Assembly: GCA_030248295.1 (NCBI GenBank)
Contig: JASANH010001643.1
Location: 953,390-1,017,389 of the forward strand
Origin: Mesodorylaimus sp. YZB2_4
Taxonomy: Eukaryota > Nematoda > Enoplea > Dorylaimida > Dorylaimidae
Direction of reading: 5' to 3'
DNA: 64,000 bases
Program-made: the position numbers and the translations under genes
The notes under the pieces: generated by a model
Told to the model about the DNA's origin: nothing
Databases searched by the model: none
What the model saw: only the letters and a program-made list of their open reading frames with translations
Shown here: piece by piece, positions 45,901 to 56,831 of the stretch
Layout of the letters: each line of letters starts with the position of its first letter
Position numbering within the stretch: position 1 is the first letter of the stretch

Positions 45901-48439
45901 ACTACACTATTCATATTTGACTTTGCAATTCACACAAGTAACCGCCTCAAAAACACAACCCCATCCGTGCCAGGCCACCTTTCAATTTCATACACACTCG
46001 CTAGCATGTCCTCGTCATGATTCATTTCCTTCCAAAAAACACCACTTTTCAAACCTATAAACCATGATTCGAACAAGCAATTTTCGCAGGCAAGGCGTTT
46101 TCGCCCACTTGCATTTGTAACGAGCTATTTTCTCAGTAAAATAAAACAGCCCCGTCTGCAAATAACGCCAAGCAAATGTTTACTTTTACAAAGAAATCTA
46201 GATCATAAAAAGTGTATTTCCCCTTTGGATCTCGGTTGCAAAGTAATACTCGAAACATACGAATGGCTTACCTCCAACGATACCATACGATAACATCAGC
46301 AATACTACGCTCGGTGACCACACGCTGATAAAAAAGCCGATGGTCGAAATGATTGAACCAGCGATCATTACCGATCGACCTCCAAATATGTTCACCAACC
46401 CACTCACTATCGGTCCTAGAATTAAAGCAAACTAGTCAATGGCCATAAATTCAACTCACAAGCCCTATCTATTCGCAAGTCATCAAGCCACCGCTGAGCT
46501 CCGGGTCGTGGCCTAGCGGGTTGAGGCGTCTGCCTCTCACGCTGGATGCTTACTTACAGGGAAGGGTTCGACTCCCGCCTGGGTGACAAATGATTGTCAA
46601 ATGTGTTCCTTAGCCCTGCGCTGTATCGTGCTTGGCTATGGATGAAGTATAATAATTCATGTCGTCTTTCACTGTGACTCACAGCAGCAGACAGCACTTA
46701 TCTGGACAGGCACTACGCGTAAGCTCATACTGCCGACAGGAATATCCGGCTTATCCAGATAATTAGCGGATGAAGCCAGATAGAGCTCTACAGGATTATA
46801 GCTCGAAACAGTCATCTTTCCAAATTGCATCATAAGCCACCTCTAAAAAAACTAGCGTCTACTCTATACTTTATTTAAACTATTAAATCTACGGATCGCT
46901 CATTTTGTTAGTGCACTGGTTAGTCAGTGGTTCATAATCAACCAATCTCTGACTACAATATCCCAAACCATGACCGCATTTGCAACTGGGTACCACCATC
47001 AAGGTTTTGAGTCCTCACGGATGGGCCTTTGGTCTTAGTCAGACATAACGTTGTTCACTCCCCTTATTTAGGGGACCTGACCGAAAAATTTAAGTCAACG
47101 ATGTTCTCTAACAGCGCCGTCAAAAAATGTGAAAAGCTTCTAAAAATTTACTATCCAGTTATCGGGTGAGTCTAGCGGATATTTAACTAGATAATGAACA
47201 TCCGGCTAGCCGGTCAAGCAGTAATATCTGAGGACAGTCTCGCAACGTTTCGTGTGATTTTGCTACTACAACCTTCCACCGCCCTGACCTAAACTCACGT
47301 GTTTCTTTGACAGTAATAAAGCTTAAAAAAGGGTTTTTGTATCGTACACCTTCAAATCATTACGACCCACTTTATGACGTCCCTATTACGTCAGCCACGA
47401 CGCAACTATGCAAACTCAAGTTCAAACGACCAGCCTAAGTGCGACGAGCCCATAAATCTTAAACTTGGCTCGGAAGAACAAAGGGTTCCCGCAATAGTTG
47501 TCCATCTATCACCACATTGCTCGTAGTCTTGGATCCGGTCTATAGAATCCATCATTAACAACCTATCCTCATCTCAAACCCCCACTAGCCACGTCCCCGT
47601 GCAATTATTAGTTATCCTAAAAACTAGAAATTCACTTACCAACCAGCAAATACATTCCGCACAACATGGACCCTATTAAAGCCACGCTGCTATCGTCGCT
47701 TCCAGCAAAGGCGTTCTTAAATTCCGGCATTAGAATACCGAATGAGTAGGCTATCCCGTCCACAACCAAGTTGGCCATGAAACTCGCAAACACGATAACC
47801 TGAATCATAATAAAACCATAATTATGACCAGATACATAAATAGAAATTCCTTACCCAACCCCATCCACCGTCCGGGGGCGTCGGAACCAAGGCCGTAATT
47901 GGTGCTAAACGAAAAGAATGTGCCATTAGACTCGGCATCGAGTGTACTTTTCGAAAAAAGACCATTACTTCTTATGCAACTAATTCCCATAGAATGTATG
48001 TAGTTTCAAAAACCTAGGGATATAAACTTCTACAAAAAAATTAGGCCTGATTGTCAGACGGATGCCATTTAATCAAAATCCATCCCGCATGCTAATAAGC
48101 TTATCACCAATTCTACAGCAGTCACCCGTCAACGTTTTTTGGAATTTCGTCAAGCCTTCTATTAGCAATTAAAACGTTAAATCCAAATCTTAACTTACCA
48201 TCCAATTCTTCGTCCACGAATTTCTTATTTGGACTGGAAGCGGCTAATTTCAAGTGCAAATTACGAATCTCATCATCATCGTCGTCTTCGTCTTCATCTT
48301 CTTTTTCCCCCTGTTCATCCGTATCGTTATCAATAGTTACCATTCCTTTCGGTGATCCAAGAAGTGATACTTTTTGTTGATCTTCTTCACGATCCGTTTC
48401 GCCGCCGGCCAATGGCGCCATAGTTTCTTTTTTATCCAT
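42998..48439 (-). CDS. Monocarboxylate transporter-like protein (SLC16 family), copy B
   Basis: Seven exons join in frame (48439-48199, 47904-47855, 47799-47640, 46415-46272, 45859-44210, 43473-43348 and 43236-42998), giving about 869 residues. A long acidic N-terminus is followed by the signature [15 protein letters not shown], then FMANLVVDGIAYSFGILM, MYLLVGPIVSGLVNIFGG, FGLIYLPACIYVGYYFEKKRALATG and GSGFGTFVFAPL. A very long cytosolic loop (about 330 residues, Ser/Thr/Pro-rich) contains FSRQDILYPGSVQKLPQYK. After that come LLKSPVMVLLSASNVFAML, YMGLQNLTNAFGLIILFRG and a charged C-terminus. It is a multipass plasma-membrane carrier of unknown substrate. The acidic leader and central loop differ most from copy A; TM exons are colinear. 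The start at 48439 is the first clear ATG, though the frame is open to an upstream acceptor, so more N-terminal sequence is possible. Confidence 0.9.
43500..44120. repeat. C-rich imperfect direct repeats in an SLC16 copy B intron
   Basis: Low-complexity sequence dominated by CACTCAGACCCCACTTCC-like phrases. Two units (about 43551-43740 and 43894-44110) share the order TACTTTTACTTATGTCA, CAGACCCC, CATCCTCT.AATCCATCT, ATTCGACCC and CACTCAGACC. They flank a SINE copy, so the repeat probably predates the insertion or was duplicated with it. Confidence 0.5.
43725..43870 (-). repeat. tRNA-derived SINE-like element, family A, inverted copy
   Basis: Read on the minus strand it contains TCTGCCTCTCACGCTGGGTGC, CACTTACAGGGGAAGG, CTCCCGCCT, ATGATTGTCAA.TGTGTTCCTTAGCCC and GTGCTTGGCTATGGAT. 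The same string of blocks occurs on the + strand at about 46505-46650. The B box is slightly decayed in this copy. Confidence 0.65.
46500..46655 (+). repeat. tRNA-derived SINE-like element, family A
   Basis: A tRNA-like head carries GTGGCCTAGCGGGTTGAGG (A box region) and GGGTTCGACTCCC (B box). The body ATGATTGTCAAATGTGTTCC then CTTGGCTATGGAT is shared with the inverted copy at 43725-43870. It lies in intron 3 of the copy B transporter. It is not a functional tRNA, since the acceptor arms do not pair. Confidence 0.65.
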
Positions 48440-49306
48440 CACCAAATTGGCGCCCCCGAAAACTCGTTCAACCGATCCACTATATCGAAGCCTACAAATA
48501 GTAACCAAAGTTCGTTTTCCCGTCAAACTATTCGTAATAAACCTTCATCAACTATTCAAAAGAATCCACGCGTGTCTGACCTAAGAAGGGCTAAGAGGGC
48601 GATAAGACGCGTCAAATATTATTTACTGATAAGACAGCGGCGAAACCTGCTTCTGCTTTTACAAACCGATCGCGCCCGTGCCAACCCGAATGATATATGG
48701 CATTGGCAGGTCGAGAAGAAAACCCCCTACTTCATCCCGTTCGCACAACAAAGTACACAATTCGCATAGAAAACTCAACCAACAGCCAGGCAGCCATGCT
48801 AGTGCCCCTCCATCCCCCTTCTTGGGCATGCCGCATACTGGCGTCATCCAGGACGGGCAAATAGGCTCCCAGACAAAAACCAGTAAAAACCGGTTTCGGA
48901 CGGAAGGGAAAACTCCGTCTCGCGTCCCTTCGACATGCCTGCTTTTGTTGCTCATCGTCGACCATACGGCTTCCACACGCGCCTCGTTCGACCCCGCCTA
49001 CTTTTAATCGAAACAAACCCTGATATGACCGATTCGAATAAGCCCTCACAATTGACAAACCATTCATCACCGTCCACGACCCTCTTGGTCAAACCCTGTT
49101 TTTCATCCGTTTCTCCTACATGCGCATTTGTCATTTCAAAATAAAGGTAAAAAACCTCAAATTCACAAACCCCCAACCCGCGACAAGCCACAACTTTATA
49201 ACCATATTCATACAATAGGTAAACTTGCGAGTGCTATCTACTCGGCCTCTCACTCGCCACAACTCTTCAACAATCAAAAACTTGAAAATTTTTACAAACC
49301 TATCAC
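48440..49306. other. Gap between SLC16 copy B and INTS12
   Basis: Contains the 5' region of copy B, with a possible upstream exon ending near 48505, and the INTS12 3' UTR. No separate gene is seen. Confidence 0.4.
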
Positions 49307-52272
49307 CTAAATCTTATAAACACCCTTCATCGCAGCTTTCTTCTTCATCTGCTGCAGCCGTTTCTCAGCAGCTTGCATTTGCGAACTGGACGTCTGAAGT
49401 TGCTGCTTGGCAGCCAACGAAGACGAGGGTGTAGCTGCGGTGGGCGCCGACGCCGAGTTTGGTTTCAACATGTTCGCCGAAACGCTTTGTTGAACAGAAC
49501 TGGCCAATTTACTCAAGCCACCAGTCGTCGTCGTAGTCGGAGTCGCAAGTTTCGCCGAGCCCGTGCTGTTAGCTGCCGACGACAGGGCCATTGCGAATGG
49601 ATTAGTATTACCAGCTGAGCCACTCGCTTTCTGCGGAGGCGACTGCACAGCTTTCTCTGAAACCAATGAACTATTCTAAAGAAACTGTCTGTCAAAAGAA
49701 AAATATTCGTCCGCATACTTTTATGCTTCTCCAGGAACGTCGCTGCCTTACTTAGAAGGTCCGATGCAACGATAGGCTTCGAAGTGGAGGGCAACTAAAA
49801 CGTAAACCAGGGGTCGCCTACTCTGCGCCTTGCTTGACATACAGCACGCTTCTGAATGCTTCAAGAGTAACTACGTATAAGTACATTCTGCGCAGACCAC
49901 ACCCACACGCATTCTTGTGCACTACAAGTTAGAGCATGCAATAGGCTAACGGAGGGAGGGAAGAAAGCTCTTTCTTCAAACTCTCCACTAAAGCCATAAT
50001 GCACATCACCCCTTGTCCTACACAGCAGGCAGCTAATGTATTGCTGCTTATCCATGTCACATGGGTCAAGATTTTGTGCAGTCGCTCACTCCTGGCTACG
50101 CAACTCCCCAAAGGATGTGCGGCTCCACATGCGATCTGCTACTCGCTCAAGCATGAAACTGAAAAACTGACAAGCCAACTCACCGACTGTTTTTCCTTCG
50201 TTTCCACATTCGCATTTCGCTTGAACGAATTCGATTTCTCCTCAGCTGATGTCTTTTTCTCGTCTCGAATAGACGCCGCCGCGGCTGTGTTACGACGTGC
50301 CGAGATGCCAGTGCTTGGTGACGGTTTTGGAGTCGTCTATGCCAACAAGAAAAATATCAAATTAAATCCAACATCACTCAACGCCCTTACCGGTGTCGCC
50401 TCTAGACGCTTCTGATTCTTCTTATCGCATTGGTGACAATACCACAACATGCGAGGATCGTTTATTTGCGAGTTCGGTACATTCGGTTGATGACATTTCT
50501 GAAAAAGAAACTACCAGCATTGATTCTACGCAAACACGGCAACTATGCTAAACTCGAAACCGAATATGGTATTTGGGCCAGTGCCTACCACAGACCATTT
50601 TAGCTGCTTTTGGCGAAAAGACAAACCGGTTAATCTTATCGATCTTGCCACATGGTGGTCATTTGTCCTTTCATGCGGACAAACGGCCGCTATCTCTCAG
50701 CACAAGGTGGGTGGGGGCCAAATGCCCATTCGATAGCCGTCTTTAGCGGGCCAGTTTATGACCTTCCTTTCAGTATTCCTTCTGTTGCACTTCCCTTTCT
50801 TTTGACACTTGTCCTAATTTTGAATTCGACTTCCAGGTTCACATAGTTCTCATTCAAGTAGCCCACCAGTAGCCATACCTGATGATACATATTATGACAT
50901 TCGTGGCACTCGACCATCAGATTTCCAGCCGAGACCAGAGCAAATGTCCTAAAACAACAGAAAACCATTAAAACTTGTTGAAAAAATGCATTAGAATTCT
51001 TACTTGCAGATGACGCAAGCCAAAGCGTCCAAATCATCACCCGAAGTTTCACTTTTGACTACTATCTTCGCTGATGCTTGTTGAGGGGCGCCAATAGAAT
51101 GTGTGGAGGATTCTGACCCGACGAGTTTCGGCTTCTTTTCGACTGGTTCTTCATCAGCCGGCCCTAGCGCAGTATCCTCACTTCGAGTTCGTCGATTTGT
51201 TTCCCGTTTTTTCATGACTGCATTGCCGTCACCATTCGCGTCTGGCTCTGCTTCCGTCGATGATTTACGTCTGATTGAATCGGTCGATGAATTGACAGAC
51301 AAGGTGGCATCACCAACCGAGGCGGCTGTTGAGTAGCTTTCTTCGCTGTCGACTGAACCGTTGTTCACATTGTCCCCACTCTCCGATTGTTGCTGGTCAT
51401 CTTGGTTCGTGCTAATCTTCGATGGTGCTAGCAAAGTTGGCGAATCCACAATTACTGACGGGAGGCGTGGACTATTTGATCGTAGCGTTGATCCGTGCGG
51501 ACTCGCACGATCAGCTGCCAATGAGTCTTTCCGAATTGGTGCGACCGGTTTCTCAAATTTCCTAAAACAATAAGTCGTGAAAACCTGGAAACGGATTTCA
51601 AAGACGATTGAAAACCGGGGCATGTGTACAAGTCGCGTGCGCTTTCGAAAATTTGCGCATGAAAGCAGCACAGATGATGTGTATAATGCGGATAAACCCC
51701 GCACCCGCGCAGCGAATAACAGCTATTTTGAATCTTCGGTAACGTACGGGTCCTCTCACGGTGTATGCTGTACATTTTCCTACATACTGTAGTGTTATGC
51801 ATCACTGACAGGCCTACCTAAATCGATACCCCGCACTCACGATCAGAACGGATTTCAGACATCATCTTGGTCTGACGATCAAGCCGGAAGGAAAAGAGGG
51901 CAGTGTCCACAGATTTTATGTTGATATTTATTTTTCTACTCTCTGACTGCAAGTTATTGGCTGTATGCAGGCCTACCTACCTAGTATTCACTGTACAGTA
52001 CCGAGTGGGCCGTGAGTGCATAATTCCTTCTATTTTCCTTACCTTGCAGAAGTTGGAGCAAAGTCGGCAGCAGGAAAATTCCCTTCGCCGGCCGGTACTG
52101 AATCACCCGGAATCGATGGCCAATATTCCGTGATCCCCCTGGCTTCGTACACGGCCGATAGATCATCACATATTTTTTTCAATTCCGTGCTCGCTTCCGG
52201 TTTTGGAGAATTCAATAAGCGAAATAGGTTCTTATACCAATCCTCGTTGATTTGCTCCAGCGCCATTGCCAT
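49307..52272 (-). CDS. INTS12: Integrator complex subunit 12 (PHD-finger protein)
   Basis: About seven exons between 52272 and 49307 join in frame. The N-terminus MAMALEQINEDWYKNLFRLLN is a helical region. A long acidic, Ser-rich segment with a basic KKRETNRRTR and EKKPK follows. A PHD zinc finger spans three exons (about 51020 to 50400): ACVICK, VECHECHNMYHQ, KCHQPNV, NDPRMLWYCHQC, which supplies the Cys4-His-Cys3 ligands. A Ser/Thr/Ala-rich tail ends EKRLQQMKKKAAMKG, matching the conserved C-terminal helix of INTS12. The family acts in the nuclear Integrator complex, which processes snRNA 3' ends and terminates paused RNA polymerase II. The start is the ATG at 52272, and the stop is at 49307. 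A TGACGTCA motif lies 363 bases upstream. Confidence 0.9.
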
Positions 52273-53062
52273 GACTGCTCAAAGACAGTTAAAAATAAAA
52301 ACAGCTCAATCGATACAAACAATACCACCGATATCGATGCGAAATCGATTTAGGTAAAGTTCTTAAGGCTACAGTAAGCCATTAGGCGCACTATGAAAAC
52401 TAGGCTTTTAACAGCCGATTTCGCGTAGCGGGAAATTCAAATTTCAAAAATGAGTCCGGGCGTACAAATTAGTTTTTGTAAATTCCGAATTATCTCTATT
52501 GCTTTGCGTAGCGGAGTAACGATATGATCAATATTTTTTGAACGTTTCTTATTGGGCCAAGTTGAATGACTAGACGCACAATCTTTGCGTTCCCTCCGCT
52601 CTGTTTCGTCCATTAGGTCTTGCGGTTCTTCTCATGACGTCATACAGACCTCTTACCTGCTACGTTTATCTCACTTACAGTAAGTATGTCTGCCCTGTCC
52701 TGCCCTGGTCGTCATACAGGAGGCTCCCATGTCCAACCAATCTTACCGCATGAACATATCACATTTTCACTGTGCGAGCTGCATGGTGGGAACAGGATCA
52801 ACCAATCGATATGGCCGATGTACGTAAAATATATCCGCTGCTACGGTATTATTTTAGTGAACATCAACCAACATTCCCATCCTGTGTATGTATACAGTAT
52901 GGGCTTCAGAAGACAAGCACTGTACGTGCCATACGAATAAGCAAGGACGCACTGCTAGCAATACCCTCTCCTTAGTTGTACATGGACCGAGCTGTGGACC
53001 AAAACTGCACATATAAGCATACTGTAACCTATGACCAGAATTGTACAGCCAATCACAGTACT
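52273..53062. other. Upstream region of INTS12
   Basis: No gene supported. The phrase GCGGGAAATTCAAATTT at about 52427-52445 also occurs near 38990, a possible dispersed repeat or chance. Confidence 0.35.
52635..52642. promoter_or_regulatory. CRE-like palindrome TGACGTCA
   Basis: A perfect cAMP-response-element palindrome lies 363 bases upstream of the INTS12 start codon. It is a candidate bZIP (CREB/ATF) site; an 8-base match alone is weak evidence. Confidence 0.3.
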
Positions 53063-54229
53063 TCACGCACCCACAGGCATGTGCCCTCGTTCCTCAGGAT
53101 TTGTCGGACTGACCCCCTTCGCCTTCTCCACCCGACTCCAAATCGAATCCATGGCGAACCAATGGGCCTCCTTGGGCGCATCCCCAGCAACATACGCAGC
53201 TTGAGCAGTTCGATGAGCCTCGATGGTTGCTATACCAGCTGCACTCGCCCCAACCGAATTCTTCTTAGCTTTCAGATCATATTGGCACAGCAATGCCTTC
53301 ACCACTTGCCTGAGAAATGAACTTTCTGGATTTCGGGTCAAGAGCATCGGATAGATGGCGTATATGAGAGCCTCAACACAGTCCATGAATGCTGCCCAGA
53401 TAGGGTTGTCCTCGTGCTCGTCCAAGTTCTGGATTGACCGCTTTTTTGTCTTGGCCATGGTGAAGTCAAGGGCGAAGTTGATTGTGACTATGCTAATCCA
53501 TAGCAGGACATTTATGGCCAACTGGGGGATCAGGATCTTGGTCCGTTTTACTGTACGACTGACAGCCACCCGTGTCTTCAAACATTGCGGGGCGCGATTG
53601 ATCAGGAAATCGTATTGCAATCGATTTGCGTAGCCCCTCGTTTTGAAGAGCAGATGTAGGACTATCAGTTGCAGGACTATCATGATCGTGAAAAAAGTAG
53701 AGTCCGATATCATGTGAGGCAGTGAGAACCAGAGCGCGTTCCCATCCGCGTTCAAACCAAACACGGACAACACCAAAGCTATTGGCCAGACCATGTGGGC
53801 AACGTGCACCCAAGCGTCCGCTCGTTTGCGTGTTTGAGACTCCTCTCGCAAGATATATTTCATCCGATGGAAACCGCGGACCGCTAGTGCCGCCACGTAG
53901 AAAACAGAGATGGCTGATCCAGCATCACTCAAAGCGACCAACCAATCCATGGACAACTGACGCCCAACGGTCATTATAGCCTGCGCCAGAGGTACGAGAA
54001 AGAGTGCAAGATGGGCAAGGGACGAGAGCGAGTTAGCCGCCAATGCACCCAACAACAGTGGCCGGTCATCGTCGAACCAAGAAGGCATGTCACGCTGGTG
54101 ATACAGTAAGCGCAGGTTGGACACCAGGGCGTACAAACTGATCACCACGCCCAGACAGGGAAAGATGTATTCGGCCGGGTCAGCCATCGACATGGAGACT
54201 TGGTCATTGGTCGAGTTGTTCATGGCCAC
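53063..54229 (-). CDS. Intronless seven-transmembrane receptor (rhodopsin-like fold, orphan)
   Basis: One uninterrupted frame of 388 residues. An N-terminus with a glycosylation site (NNST) precedes about seven hydrophobic segments: YIFPCLGVVISLYALVSNL, LLGALAANSLSSLAHLALF, LVALSDAGSAISVFYVAALA, HMVWPIALVLSVFGL, DSTFFTIMIVLQLIVLHLLF, LAINVLLWISIVTINFALDF and AFMDCVEALIYAIYPMLLT. Charged loops and a cytosolic tail follow. The organisation (extracellular N-terminus, basic third loop with RTVKRTK before TM6, YPMLLTRNPE in TM7) fits a G-protein-coupled receptor, and the last motif is comparable to NP..Y. The DRY triad is not evident. A nematode chemoreceptor-type or orphan peptide receptor is the likeliest identity; no ligand can be inferred. 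The absence of introns stands out. Confidence 0.72.
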   Translation of the reverse strand: MAMNNSTNDQVSMSMADPAEYIFPCLGVVISLYALVSNLRLLYHQRDMPSWFDDDRPLLLGALAANSLSSLAHLALFLVPLAQAIMTVGRQLSMDWLVALSDAGSAISVFYVAALAVRGFHRMKYILREESQTRKRADAWVHVAHMVWPIALVLSVFGLNADGNALWFSLPHMISDSTFFTIMIVLQLIVLHLLFKTRGYANRLQYDFLINRAPQCLKTRVAVSRTVKRTKILIPQLAINVLLWISIVTINFALDFTMAKTKKRSIQNLDEHEDNPIWAAFMDCVEALIYAIYPMLLTRNPESSFLRQVVKALLCQYDLKAKKNSVGASAAGIATIEAHRTAQAAYVAGDAPKEAHWFAMDSIWSRVEKAKGVSPTNPEERGHMPVGA

Positions 54230-54847
54230 TGATAGTCGACACAGTAGGACAGACTTGCTGGAACGTTCTTTACGTGTGCGATCAGGCTGATCTAACTAGG
54301 TCGGCAATGAACCCCTGCCTTTTAAGGGCACAAGCGGTATGGTCGTTAATTACGACTCATGAACAGGCTCGTCGAACCAAGTACGGCCTAACGAACCTGG
54401 CCTATTCGAATTACTGTTTATGACAGGATCGAATTGGAACAATAACCTTGTTTTCAATATCCTTCATCCTGGCCGGACATAATTACAGTAGAGCACACAT
54501 CTGCCAGGTCGACACAATGGGTCATAATCAAGCATGTTTTTGGTTTGTTATCATGAAGAACAAACATACTAATTGTCGAAGCAAGGCACTAAAGAGGAAT
54601 GGAACACAGCTAACCTGCTTCTTATCTCGATTCCGTGCACCCAAAAATACCCGTCCTGTCCAAACAGAGTTGACTCAATGCACTCGCTGCAGCTAATATT
54701 TTGAACTCAGGTCATGTTCCAGCGCAGGAAAACATGGACTTATAGCTGGTTCTGGTTCTGTCCAATCCGCACGTGGCCTTCGCATTGTAGCACGTTAGTC
54801 TTTTCAAAGCCAGTGCACGTGTTTTACGCTGCATCTACGTCTGGCCG
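54230..54847. other. Upstream region of the 7TM gene
   Basis: No further gene recognised. The promoter of the minus-strand receptor should be at the left end. Confidence 0.35.
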
Positions 54848-55300
54848 TCACGAAGGAGCAGATAGAAAAGACTGTCTTTGCAAGTTTTTGACCTGCAAGT
54901 GCTCGAATAGCCCTCTGAGAGGGCATTGATAAGAAAAAAGTACTTTTGCATTGAGGGATCGAATGGGTCGTTGGCTATTCGAAAGGGCGATTGATGCATT
55001 GACACGATTTCGAGCGTTCAAATCCTCGACCCTGCCTCTTCCTTGCGACACGCGGCATACTCGAGTTGCGAGTGGCTCGAATTTGCGGTACGGGCTTTTC
55101 AAAAGCTTGAGCGTGTGATCGTATTTGAGAAAAGGAAAACCGGACGAAATGGGTCCGTTCGAATTGTCGGACGGCTTGGATGTGTGGAAATGACTCGTCC
55201 GAGAAGATGCGACCAGTCGGTGACTAGCTTGTAAACCGACCAATAGGGCGACAGGCGACGAAGATGACACGGTCTTTTTGAGCTTAATGAAAACGCTCAC
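54848..55300 (-). CDS. Hypothetical protein with mitochondrial-presequence-like start
   Basis: A 150-codon frame begins MSVFIKLKKTVSSSSPVALL and contains ASSRTSHFHTSK. This is an Arg/Ser-rich, acid-poor start reminiscent of a cleavable mitochondrial targeting sequence with an R...F-HTS cleavage context. The rest has no recognised family. The last part may be intronic, but no downstream exon was identified. It may be the first exon of a mitochondrial protein or a chance ORF. Confidence 0.3.
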   Translation of the reverse strand: MSVFIKLKKTVSSSSPVALLVGLQASHRLVASSRTSHFHTSKPSDNSNGPISSGFPFLKYDHTLKLLKSPYRKFEPLATRVCRVSQGRGRVEDLNARNRVNASIALSNSQRPIRSLNAKVLFSYQCPLRGLFEHLQVKNLQRQSFLSAPS

Positions 55301-55596
55301 GATTTTCCCATCGTTTTTCGTATCTCATACTCGCACGTCCGTTCGACGTCAAAGACTGTTGCTCGTCAAAAGACCTCACTATGGTTTTATCTATTAGAGT
55401 AGGTTGCACCCAAACCTGCATTCCAAAAACCTCGGCCGAACGGAAAACGTGACATGGCTATTTTGATTTTTACTCGGCCTACCTCATCGCCAAGGCGCTA
55501 CTTAAGCCCCTGCTCCTTGCCAGATTTGCTATTCCCTCGATCCAATTGGTCTTGTCGGAGGTTGAGTCGAAACACTCCTATCATCCCGCCAACGAC

Positions 55597-56831
55597 ATGA
55601 CTAGCTGGTTACCGCTAGCGGCCACGCTGGCGACACTGCTGGCAGCCCGGGTCTACGCATTCAGTAAGGATGACTCATACTGATATGCTATCACTTCACT
55701 CATCATGTTCTGTTTCAGTACCCCTCAACGGCCGTTGCGGTCCCGCTCTCCCCTGCTCTGGCGTTGCTGTCTGCCAGCGAGCCATCTGCCAGTGCCCTGC
55801 CCCACTGTATATAGCTGTAGGAGGACATTGCCACCTGACCACCATCAACACGATCAGTTACGTACCCTCAGTTAGAACGACTGTCATCAGTGCCTATCCG
55901 GGTTCTACGTGTGGCGTCGGAACCAGCTGCGTTGGTGGCAGCTTTTGTTTTCAGGTTTGTGGCTAGAATCTTGTGCTCAAATGTCTGCTGGGGTCTTGCT
56001 TCAACTTCTAATTTCAGGGCCAATGCTGTTGCCCAAATGGATATCACGTACACGGACCATCATGCGTTGGAGTACCTCTTTTACCCCCGCCACCTCCCCC
56101 TCCGCCACCACCACCACCACCACCACCACCACCACCCCCCCCACCAGTGTTTCCTGTTTTCCCAGTAGCTCCAATAATGCCGTTACCCCCACCAGTCGTC
56201 CATGTTCCCCCGCCACTGCTTCCTCCGATGCCCTGCGCTCCCCCAACCTTATGTGCACCGCCACCTCCCCCACCACCACCGCCACCACCACCTCCGCCGC
56301 CACCACCTCCACCACCACCAATGCCGTGCGCACCGCCAATCCTGTGTGGTCCACCGCTACCGCCGCCACCGCCTCCAGTAATTGTGGTACCGCAGGTATG
56401 ACATAAAACATGAGCTCGCTTGACTGAGCTGACCATCTTTCTTTTAGTCTCTCCCTGGCGCCCCTTGCGGACCCGGAGTCGAATGTACTGGTGGCTCAGT
56501 ATGTATGGGGGCTTTCTGCTGCTGCCCACCACCATTGCTGCAAGAAGGGCCTTCTTGCGTTGCGCCTCCCCCGCCGCCGCCACCTCCACCTCCGCCACCT
56601 CCCCCTCCACCAGTAATGACAGTAGTGTCCAGCCACACCACACTGTTGGCCCCAGTGGGAGCCCCTTGCTACACTCATACTCACTGCATCACGGGAGCCG
56701 TTTGCGCCGTTGGAACATGCCAGTGCGGCCCAGCTTTTTATGCAGGACCAGGCGGATGTGTGCTCAAAAGTAAGTCACCATGGGGGCTGACAATCCGTAA
56801 GGGTCATCTAGGAACCCGTTTCCCTACATGA
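55597..56831 (+). CDS. Secreted EB-module protein with polyproline spacers
   Basis: Four exons join in frame (55597-55663, 55719-55954, 56018-56395 and 56448-56831), giving about 354 residues. A signal peptide (MTSWLPLAATLATLLAARVYA) precedes cysteine-rich blocks of the EB type. Examples are CGPALPCSG..VCQRAICQC, CGVGTSCVGGSFCF with GQCCCPNGY, CGPGVECTGGSVCMGAFCCC, and CYTHTHCITGAVCAVGTCQC. Between modules lie polyproline runs of about 21, 21 and 16 prolines (56093-56150, 56263-56325 and 56560-56612) and PPMPCAPP phrases. EB modules occur in nematode secreted and membrane proteins; polyproline spacers suggest an extended extracellular or cuticle-associated protein. The last exon may splice further at AAA/GTAAGT (about 56770) instead of reading to the stop at 56831. 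CCA/CCN slippage makes the proline runs prone to length change. Confidence 0.8.

Noticed and set aside
46500-46600. Candidate functional tRNA gene
   Set aside because: A and B boxes are present, but acceptor and T arms do not pair and the body is shared with a SINE copy at 43725-43870.
49373-51336. Several + strand ORFs (Arg/Ser-rich)
   Set aside because: Antisense of INTS12 exons, which are supported by the PHD finger and conserved C-terminus.
56001-56643. Minus-strand Gly-rich ORFs (poly-G protein)
   Set aside because: Antisense of the CCN polyproline tracts of the EB-module gene. The + strand has a signal peptide, splice sites and cysteine modules.
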